Assembly (NCBI GenBank): GCA_038246255.1 | Contig: JBBRWC010000123.1 | Location: 1-11,650, forward strand | Length of the DNA stretch: 11,650 nucleotides | Source of the DNA: RI-242 sp038246255 | GTDB taxonomy: Bacteria; Planctomycetota; UBA1135; GCA-002686595 | Direction: 5' to 3' | Shown here: positions 1 to 5,890 of the stretch, piece by piece | Position numbering within the stretch: position 1 is the stretch's first letter | How the letters are laid out: each line of letters opens with the position of its first letter | Position numbers and translations under genes: made by a program | Notes under the pieces: generated by a model | Seen by the model: the letters and a program-made list of their open reading frames with translations, nothing else | Database searches by the model: none | Told to the model about the DNA's origin: nothing

Positions 1-376
1 CGGACACCCGCTGAAGCGGGAAGCGCGCCCCCCATCGAGAGGATTGATGCGGGGGGGGTGCGGGGGATGGTACAAAAGACGCACGACACGGTGCGGTTCG
101 CCCCGTGCCGCGTTCGGAACTCTGCGCGTTCGGGCTGCGTCTGAAGCGGATCGACGGAGCGCGTTAGGATACCCCAAAGGGGTCCCGGCCGGTCCCCAGT
201 CGGCACCGGTCCCCAGTCGGCACCGTGAGCCCAGTAAGCACCGTGAGCCCAGTAAGCACCGTGAGCCCAGTAAGCACCGTGAGCCCGGTCGGAACCGCTC
301 CTCATCCACGGCTGTCCCACCTTCCCTGGGGACGGTCCAACCTCGACCTCGACCACACCGTTACTCCGCATACACC
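1..376. other. Non-coding leader upstream of the secreted hydrolase
   Basis: No gene is supported here. The reading frame of the downstream hydrolase stays open back to a TTG at 44, but the predicted peptide is low-complexity and Arg/Pro-rich, and the signal peptide only begins at 377. The stretch contains a small hairpin at 7-20 (CCCGC arms around TGAA), a C-rich tract (28-33) that can pair with the run of eight G at 51-58, and the tandem repeat array at 191-296. There is no T-run after the 7-20 hairpin, so I do not call it a terminator. I see no strong promoter hexamers. It is probably the 5' regulatory region of the hydrolase gene. Confidence 0.6.
191..296. repeat. Tandem array of 17/18-bp direct repeats
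   Basis: Six head-to-tail units are visible. Two identical 17-bp units GGTCCCCAGTCGGCACC lie at 191-207 and 208-224. Three identical 18-bp units GTGAGCCCAGTAAGCACC follow at 225-242, 243-260 and 261-278, then a diverged unit GTGAGCCCGGTCGGAACC at 279-296. The two unit types are clearly related (shared CCCAGT and GCACC cores). A partial match (GGTCCCGGCC) precedes the array at 181-190. The change from 17 to 18 bp breaks a constant reading frame, which argues that the array is not protein-coding although the frame is open through it. It ends 80 bp before the hydrolase start. It could be a minisatellite or a cluster of protein-binding sites; the sequence alone does not decide. Confidence 0.9.
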
Positions 377-2695
377 GTGATCGCGCTCATCCCTAAGGCT
401 CTGCTGCTCGCCACCGCCGTCGCGCCGATCGCCTTCGCAGGCAACCCGCCGACGCTGCCGCCCCAGCCGAGCGCCATCAGCGCTCACCATTCGAGCGGCC
501 AGACGTTCTTGACGTGGACAGAGGCCGACCCGCTGGAAGTCGACCGCTACCGCGTTTACCGCTACGACGCGCCGATCGACGCCACTAACCTTCCCGACGC
601 CCAACCGATCGCGACGGTTTGGCCTGGCTCGGGGACGTTTTATGCGGACCGTTATTACAAGCCAGCGGTACTCGCCTGGGAGCCGCGCTACTTCACCCGC
701 TATGTCATCACCGACGGCGGGCCGCAGCTCGCCGCGGGTAAGGGGCTGTGGGTCTGGACCCTGGCGCTGGAGGACTTTCGCGGCGGCTCCAGCGGCAACG
801 GTTATTACGCCGTCACTTCCGTCGACGCTTCCGGCGTCGAGAACACCCTCGACTTCTTCGCGGACAACACCCTCGGCCCCATCGCAGAGTCCATCGACGA
901 CCCGCTGCCGGTGCTGGGCGCCGTGCTGCTCGAGGGTCGCCTTGAGGTCTACACGCAGTTCATCGACCAGCGCACATTCAACGCGACGCTTTCGTCGCCC
1001 AACTCCTACAACGATTGGTACGGCCTCGACGAAACCCAGCCCGCCATCGCCAACGCGCTGAACTACGGCTTCGTCTACCACATTTTCCCGCCTCGCGATG
1101 ACTGCGTCACGGGCGGCGAAATCGAAGGGCTGCACCCGGTTGTCGTCAACTTGCACGGGTTCGGCGGCGAAAGATTCCGCCCGTACAACTTCGACCCCGC
1201 GCCGACCTGGTGCAACGCCTTCCGGATCTATCCGATCGACATCTCAAACACTTGGTGGTACGGCCACGCGCGCGCGCACGACTACCGCCAGGATCTCGTG
1301 GTGCCCTCGACCGATACGATCGAAAACTACACCGAAGCGCGCGTCTTGCGCATGATCCACGACCTGATGCGGCACCCGTCCCATGGCGCCGAAGTCGACG
1401 CGGACCGGGTTTATGTCTACGGACACTCCATGGGTGCGAGTGGAACGTTGGCGCTGGCGCTGCGCTATCCCAACGTCTTCGCGGCTGCCCACGCGAGCCA
1501 GCCGATGACCAACTACACGACCGTCGGCGACGGGGGTGGCACCGATTGGCGACCCGACGTGATCGTGAAGCTGGGCACACCCGAACTCGACCTACCCATC
1601 GAGACCCGCGCCCCCGCCGGTTGGGCCGACGCACTCGTCGCGTACGACAGCACCCCCGCGTGGGATTGGCAGGACCATCAAGAGCAAGTGGTCGAACGCC
1701 GCGGTGACGAGATCGTGCCGGTCGGTATCGACCACGGCCTCCAGGACGTGATCATCGAGTATTCGACCCAGGGCGAACCCGCCTACGCGCCGTTCGACGC
1801 GTCGGCGCGCTGCTGGTCGGGTCTGGTCCAGAACGCCCTGCACGTGCCCTCGGGCATCGCGAGCATGCCCGGGCCGTTCAAGAAAGGCTTCGTCGGGATT
1901 CCGTTCAACGCGTTCTCAGCCCGACGCGCGGAGACCGTGCCAGGCCTTTCGTCCGCTTCCGGCGCGATCAGCCCGCCCCAGGCGCCGACCAGCTTCAACG
2001 AGGCCATCACCTGGTCGGCGAGCTGGAACAATTGGGACGGAGCGCCCCTCGACACCGCCACGGAATGGCGCCTTAGCCTGCAGACCACCGACGGGATGCC
2101 CGCCACCATCGACCTCTGCCCGCGCCGCCTGCAGGCGTTCCAGGTGCTACCCGACGTGCCGTACGTCTGGCTCAACGAGAACATCGCCACCGCTGACACG
2201 GTGGCATCGGGCGTCGTGTTTGCCGATGCCGATGGCCTTGTGACTTTGCCGGACTTCGCTGTCAGCCCCACGGGCAACCGGGCCATTGCCCGTCCGGCCC
2301 TGCGCGCGGACACCGGTACTGTCTCCCTGACGACCGGTGGAGCGCAGCAGCTCGACCTTTTCGCGGGCCCCGCGTTTGCCGGCAAGCTGTACTTCGTTCT
2401 GGGCTCGGCGACCGGCACGTCGCCCGGGTTGACCCTCGGATCGGTCAATATCCCGCTGGTCTTCGACCCGTACTTCGAGATCACCCTCAACGCGCCGAAC
2501 AGTCCGCTGCTGTCGCCGTCCTTGGCGGTGCTCGGCCCTAAAGGTGAGGCGAACTGCCATTTCACGCTGCCCCCCGGGATCTCAAGTTCGCTGGCGGGGC
2601 TCACCCTGCACCACGCTTTCGTCGTGATCGACATACCCGGCGACCAGAGCGTGACGTTCGCGAGCAACGCCGTCAGCGTGATCCTGGGAAGCTAA
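377..2695 (+). CDS. Secreted multidomain alpha/beta hydrolase (esterase/depolymerase-like)
   Basis: A 772-residue exported protein predicted to cleave ester bonds outside the cytoplasm; the substrate is unknown. I chose the GTG at 377 because it opens directly into a signal peptide (a Lys at 7, a hydrophobic core at 8-20, likely cleavage after AFA at 21); the longer frame back to 44 reads through the repeat array. No Shine-Dalgarno is visible. Residues about 25-150 resemble a fibronectin type III-like region (ending near YYAVTSVDASG). An alpha/beta hydrolase core follows: the oxyanion-type HGFGG is at 260-264, the nucleophile elbow GHSMG at 349-353 with Ser351, and a possible catalytic His453 in IDHGLQD. 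The acid residue is not assigned. Residues about 640-772 form a separate beta-rich module ending in SNAVSVILGS. The family resembles PHB-depolymerase/feruloyl-esterase-like enzymes; that assignment is by motif and is moderate. It is a single gene, with a 201-bp gap before the next. Confidence 0.85.
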   Translation: MIALIPKALLLATAVAPIAFAGNPPTLPPQPSAISAHHSSGQTFLTWTEADPLEVDRYRVYRYDAPIDATNLPDAQPIATVWPGSGTFYADRYYKPAVLAWEPRYFTRYVITDGGPQLAAGKGLWVWTLALEDFRGGSSGNGYYAVTSVDASGVENTLDFFADNTLGPIAESIDDPLPVLGAVLLEGRLEVYTQFIDQRTFNATLSSPNSYNDWYGLDETQPAIANALNYGFVYHIFPPRDDCVTGGEIEGLHPVVVNLHGFGGERFRPYNFDPAPTWCNAFRIYPIDISNTWWYGHARAHDYRQDLVVPSTDTIENYTEARVLRMIHDLMRHPSHGAEVDADRVYVYGHSMGASGTLALALRYPNVFAAAHASQPMTNYTTVGDGGGTDWRPDVIVKLGTPELDLPIETRAPAGWADALVAYDSTPAWDWQDHQEQVVERRGDEIVPVGIDHGLQDVIIEYSTQGEPAYAPFDASARCWSGLVQNALHVPSGIASMPGPFKKGFVGIPFNAFSARRAETVPGLSSASGAISPPQAPTSFNEAITWSASWNNWDGAPLDTATEWRLSLQTTDGMPATIDLCPRRLQAFQVLPDVPYVWLNENIATADTVASGVVFADADGLVTLPDFAVSPTGNRAIARPALRADTGTVSLTTGGAQQLDLFAGPAFAGKLYFVLGSATGTSPGLTLGSVNIPLVFDPYFEITLNAPNSPLLSPSLAVLGPKGEANCHFTLPPGISSSLAGLTLHHAFVVIDIPGDQSVTFASNAVSVILGS

Positions 2696-2896
2696 CCCGG
2701 GCCAGTTGGAAGGGGGCGGCCCACCGCCGGACTCCCGGGCGCGCGGAGCGGGTATCCTTCCCGTGTCCGCGCGGCAGAAGTGTCCCGCTCGCGCCGCCGC
2801 GGGGCGCGCGCCGCGTCTCCTTGAGCCAGCCCAACCGGCGTCCCCGCCGGCCACCCCCCCCATCCAGCGCGCCGGCGGGCGCGATGCACGCCGTCC
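2696..2896. other. Intergenic region between hydrolase and MBOAT genes
   Basis: No gene is seen. Two GC-only hairpins are present: GGCGG/CCGCC around CCCA at 2715-2728, flanked by CCCGGG at 2697-2702 and 2734-2739, and CCGGCG/CGCCGG around TCCC at 2835-2850. Neither is followed by a T-run, so termination of the hydrolase transcript here is possible but not shown. No promoter with two good hexamers stands out, and no Shine-Dalgarno precedes the GTG at 2897. Confidence 0.45.
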
Positions 2897-4294
2897 GTGC
2901 TCTTCAACAGCGCCGTCTTCGCGTTCTTCTTCCCGGTGGTCTTTGCGGCCTATTGGCTGCTGAGGCGCCACGGGAACAGCCGCGTGCTCCTGCTGCTGGC
3001 GGCGAGCTACGTCTTCTACGGCGCGTGGGACTGGCGTTTTTTGGGCCTGATCGCCGGCTCGACGCTGCTCGACTACCTGATCGGCCTCGGGCTCGGCCGC
3101 ACAAACGCGCCGCGCAAGAGGCGCGCGCTCCTGGGGTTGAGCCTCGTCGGCAACCTGGGCGCCCTCGCCTTCTTCAAGTACTTCGGGTTCTTCACGGTCG
3201 AAGCCGCGCGTTTGATGCGCGCCGTGGGGATCGAGCCGAACCTGCCGACTCTCGAAGTGCTGCTGCCGGTCGGCATCTCCTTCTACACGTTCCAGACGCT
3301 CTCCTACACGATCGACATCTACCGCGGGCAGCTTGCGCCCGAAAAAAACCTCGCCCGCTTTGCCCTGTTCGTCGCGTTTTTCCCGCAGCTTGTCGCCGGG
3401 CCCATCGTGCGCGCGCGGGATTTCCTCCCGCAGATCGCGCGCGCCCCGGTCCTCACGCGCTCGGCGTTCCATTCGGGCCTCGTGCTCGTTTTTTGGGGCC
3501 TGACCAAGAAGATCGTCATCGCGGATTACCTCGGCCGCGAACTCGTCGATCCGTTTTGGAAAGAGCCCGGCACGTTCGGCGGCTGGATGTCGGTGCTCGG
3601 GATCTGGGGTTATGCCCTGCAGATCTACGGGGACTTCTCGGGTTACTCCGATTGCGCCATCGGCCTCGCGCGCATGCTCGGGTTCGAGCTCGTCAAGAAC
3701 TTCGATGCACCCTATGTTGCCACGACACCCCGCGACTTCTGGCGGCGATGGCACATCAGCCTCTCCACGTGGCTGCGGGACTACCTCTACCTCTCCCTGG
3801 GCGGCAACCGCGGCGGCAAGTTCGCGATGTACCGCAACCTCGCGCTCACGATGCTCCTTGGCGGCCTCTGGCACGGCGCGTCGTGGATGTTCGTGCTGTG
3901 GGGTGCCTACCAAGGAGCGCTGCTGATCGTCGACCGGCTGCTCGACCTGCGCGAGGCACGTTCCACCGCCCTGCGTTGGGTTCAGCGGCTCGTGATGTTC
4001 CAGTTCGTGTGTTTTGGGTGGGTCCTGTTCCGCTCGGCCACACCCGAAGCAGCCTGGGCGGTGCTGTCGTCCTTGGCGGAACCTGTCGGCGATCCCGTCG
4101 TCGGTCGATACGTTTTCCTCGCACTGGCGTTCGGCTTTGCGTTGCACCTCGTCCCAGAAGCCCTCAAGGAGCGCGGCCGCAGCGTGTTCCGCGCGTCGCC
4201 CCTATTCCTGCAAGGGGTGGCCTACGCGGTGCTTTTGGGTCTTCTCCTAAACGCCCACTCGATGGCGCAGCCCTTCATCTACTTCCAGTTCTGA
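2897..4294 (+). CDS. AlgI-like MBOAT family membrane O-acyltransferase
   Basis: A 465-residue polytopic membrane protein. Family members of this type (AlgI, PatA/DltB relatives) take an acyl group, usually acetyl, from a cytoplasmic donor and pass it across the membrane to modify a surface polysaccharide. The start GTG at 2897 gives the classic MLFNSAVFAFFFPVVFAAYW opening. Family motifs follow: LPVGISFYTFQTLSYTIDIY near 115-135, DFSGYSDCAIGLARMLGF, then TPRDFWRRWHISLSTWLRDY with His286, and LGGLWHGASW with His326, which matches the conserved active-site histidine of MBOATs. Several hydrophobic segments are seen along the whole length, and the C-terminus FIYFQF is typical of the AlgI-like group. 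Length is normal and no defect is seen. The next gene starts three bases after the stop, so the two are almost certainly co-transcribed. The acceptor glycan cannot be read from the sequence; algI itself is not claimed because no other alginate genes are present. Confidence 0.93.
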   Translation: MLFNSAVFAFFFPVVFAAYWLLRRHGNSRVLLLLAASYVFYGAWDWRFLGLIAGSTLLDYLIGLGLGRTNAPRKRRALLGLSLVGNLGALAFFKYFGFFTVEAARLMRAVGIEPNLPTLEVLLPVGISFYTFQTLSYTIDIYRGQLAPEKNLARFALFVAFFPQLVAGPIVRARDFLPQIARAPVLTRSAFHSGLVLVFWGLTKKIVIADYLGRELVDPFWKEPGTFGGWMSVLGIWGYALQIYGDFSGYSDCAIGLARMLGFELVKNFDAPYVATTPRDFWRRWHISLSTWLRDYLYLSLGGNRGGKFAMYRNLALTMLLGGLWHGASWMFVLWGAYQGALLIVDRLLDLREARSTALRWVQRLVMFQFVCFGWVLFRSATPEAAWAVLSSLAEPVGDPVVGRYVFLALAFGFALHLVPEALKERGRSVFRASPLFLQGVAYAVLLGLLLNAHSMAQPFIYFQF

Positions 4295-4297
4295 ACG

Positions 4298-5503
4298 ATG
4301 GAACCCCACGTCGAAGTCGCTGCGCGGGAGACTCCGCACTTCGGGTTGCGCTGGCGCGACCTGTGGGTCGCCGTCGGTTTTGTGTGCGCCGTCGCGGTTG
4401 CCGACTTTGCGCTCCATCGTTCGCCCTACGCGGCCGCGATTCCCGTCGAGCACTCGCAAAACCAGATCCAACTGCTCGCCGAACGGATGCGGCCTGAGCC
4501 CGCCGACGTCCTGATCATCGGTTCGAGTCGAGTGGATGCGGGTATCGACCCGCGCGTGGTGCGATCGACGCTGTGGACGGAGGCGCGCGACGTCGAAGTC
4601 GCGCGCCTGCCTGTCATGGGCATGCGCGCGTTCCTCCTACACCAGGTGCTGCGCGATATCGTGGCGCCGCGGCCGCCGAACGACCTTTTGATCATCGGCC
4701 TCGAAGAGCGGCTCTTTTTCCCGCTGGGTGGGGAGACCGACGACCAGCTCGGCCTGCGGCTGATGGGCTCGAGCCGCGACCTGTGGATGATCCCGCCGTG
4801 GACACACCGCGCCGACGATGCAGCGGCGTTGGTGCGGGCGCCCCTGCGCGGCGTGCGCTCGATTTGGGAGCTCGATTTTTTGTGGGACCCAACCGTCGAG
4901 CCCTATCTCGAGCACCTCTGGGCGACCGGCGGGATCGCCGAATATCCGTTCCGCGAGTTCACGCGCGCCGACATGGCCCTCGCGGTCGGACTTGCCGCCC
5001 AACGCCCCGCAAAACGCGCAGGTCCAAACGCTCCGCTCCTCGCGAGTGAACGCGCGGCCTTCGCAAAGAGCTTGGATTTGCTCGCGTCATTGCCCTGCAA
5101 GGTCGCGTTCGTGCGGATGCCCGTCGCGCGCTCCCACGACGTGGAGTACGCCCCCGAAGTCGCGGCCTTCGAGCGCGACATCGTCGCCGCGGTGCGCGCC
5201 CGCGGATTTGTGTACGTCGACCTCAACCGCATCGCGGTCCTGCGTACCGGGCCGCTGCTCGCCAATCCGACCCACACCAACACCGTCGGTCGCGGCGCGG
5301 CGAGCCGTGCGCTGGGGCTCCTGCTCGCGGCGCCCCTGGTCCTCGAGGGTTCGATGCCCCCGGCCCAACGCGCCGCCACGAACGAGATGCTCGCGACCGA
5401 GGGCCTTTCCCTGCGCCCGACCGACCTCGAACTGGGGCCCGAGGAACTGGCCGCCATCGAAGCGGCCATTGCAGCCGAGGTACGGGCGCGGGCGAAGCGC
5501 TGA
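4298..5503 (+). CDS. Membrane-anchored SGNH/GDSL-like protein, partner of MBOAT
   Basis: A 401-residue protein with a short N-terminal cytoplasmic stretch, one membrane segment at about 22-38 (LWVAVGFVCAVAVADFAL), and the rest probably extracytoplasmic. VLIIGSSRVDAGIDP (G75, S76, S77) looks like SGNH block I, with Ser77 as the likely nucleophile. Near the C-terminus NPTHTNTVGR (N323, H326) corresponds to the DxxH block. In active SGNH enzymes the first residue of that block is Asp, whereas Asn stands here, so activity is uncertain. In known systems an SGNH protein of the AlgX/AlgJ or PatB type receives the acetyl group from the MBOAT and moves it to the glycan; the same role is inferred here from the three-base spacing behind the MBOAT gene. 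There is no own Shine-Dalgarno, so translation is probably coupled to the upstream stop. The last 60 residues are helical and charged and match no motif I know. Confidence 0.8.
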   Translation: MEPHVEVAARETPHFGLRWRDLWVAVGFVCAVAVADFALHRSPYAAAIPVEHSQNQIQLLAERMRPEPADVLIIGSSRVDAGIDPRVVRSTLWTEARDVEVARLPVMGMRAFLLHQVLRDIVAPRPPNDLLIIGLEERLFFPLGGETDDQLGLRLMGSSRDLWMIPPWTHRADDAAALVRAPLRGVRSIWELDFLWDPTVEPYLEHLWATGGIAEYPFREFTRADMALAVGLAAQRPAKRAGPNAPLLASERAAFAKSLDLLASLPCKVAFVRMPVARSHDVEYAPEVAAFERDIVAAVRARGFVYVDLNRIAVLRTGPLLANPTHTNTVGRGAASRALGLLLAAPLVLEGSMPPAQRAATNEMLATEGLSLRPTDLELGPEELAAIEAAIAAEVRARAKR

Positions 5504-5545
5504 CCGGCGGTTCGGGCAACCTCGCTTCCGCGCGCGAGCCGGGCA

Positions 5546-5743
5546 GTGACGCCGCTCAGCGATCTGAGTTTCTTGACGGCCACCGCGGACGCGGACGTCC
5601 TCGTGGCCGACGTGGACGGCGGCGGCCTTCCCGACGTCGTGCAGGCCGTCCTCCGAGCGGACGGCGCGCCCAAACACCGCACCCATCCCCCGCGCGGATT
5701 CAAACCGCGCACTCGACGGACAGGGCAACTGGCGGTGTCGTGA
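5546..5743 (+). pseudogene. Possible FG-GAP/VCBS-like coding remnant
   Basis: A 65-codon frame opening with GTG. Its first 42 codons have mostly G or C in the third position, like real genes here. They encode VLVADVDGGGLPDVVQAV, close to the calcium-loop strand of FG-GAP/VCBS repeats (DxDGDGxxD, here DVDGGGLPD with one Asp lost). From about 5672 the codons lose this bias and the peptide turns basic and random. An FG-GAP protein normally carries several repeats and a signal peptide; only one unit is present. It may be a decayed end of a secreted repeat protein, or chance in GC-rich DNA. No ribosome site or partner is seen. Confidence 0.25.
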
Positions 5744-5875
5744 AGCAACGGGAACTTGATGCAGCCTGCACGCTCTCCACATGGGGGCTGCGTACCATCC
5801 CGCACCACATGTTCGGGGCGGTGCGTCCGAGGTGCGCGCGGCGCACTTGCACCGGCTCCGACGCGTGTGTATGAA

Positions 5876-5880
5876 GAGGA
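5876..5880 (+). promoter_or_regulatory. Shine-Dalgarno site for the propeller/phytase-like gene
   Basis: GAGGA within the purine run GAAGAGGAAGA lies ten bases before the ATG at 5891. It selects this start over the upstream in-frame codons back to 5756, and agrees with the signal peptide beginning at 5891. It is the clearest ribosome-binding motif in the window. Confidence 0.65.
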
Positions 5881-5890
5881 AGACTTTCAC

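Larger units (their letters stand above)
5504..5890. other. Intergenic region upstream of the propeller/phytase-like gene
   Basis: This 387-bp stretch has no intact gene I can defend. Its first part contains the FG-GAP-like remnant listed separately. The last 150 bp is presumably the promoter and leader of the gene at 5891. No convincing T-tailed hairpin terminates the MBOAT-SGNH operon here. Confidence 0.4.

Noticed and set aside
191..296. CRISPR array
   Set aside because: The units are directly adjacent with no unique spacers, are too short, and no cas genes are present.
44..376. N-terminal extension of the hydrolase back to a TTG at 44
   Set aside because: It would place 111 low-complexity residues, including the repeat array, in front of a normal signal peptide, and the array's unit length shifts from 17 to 18 bp.
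302..1156. A 284-codon minus-strand frame opposite the hydrolase
   Set aside because: It is repetitive in Val, Arg, Gly and Asp and lacks any motif; it mirrors the GC codon bias of the hydrolase gene.
1783..2667. A 294-codon minus-strand frame opposite the hydrolase C-terminus
   Set aside because: No recognisable domain, and the plus strand has coherent beta-module sequence there.
2582..4147. A 521-codon open frame on the minus strand opposite the MBOAT gene
   Set aside because: The peptide is rich in Glu, Arg, Gln and His with no domain pattern, while the plus strand carries all MBOAT motifs and membrane segments. Long antisense frames are expected in DNA with strong GC third positions.
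2897..5503. A complete alginate biosynthesis locus
   Set aside because: Only AlgI-like and SGNH-like genes are present; there is no synthase, epimerase, lyase or export gene in the window.
5847..5875. TTGCAC-N17-TATGAA promoter-like match before the propeller gene
   Set aside because: Transcription would begin near 5882, after the Shine-Dalgarno at 5876-5880, so the ribosome site that fits the start would be left out of the RNA.
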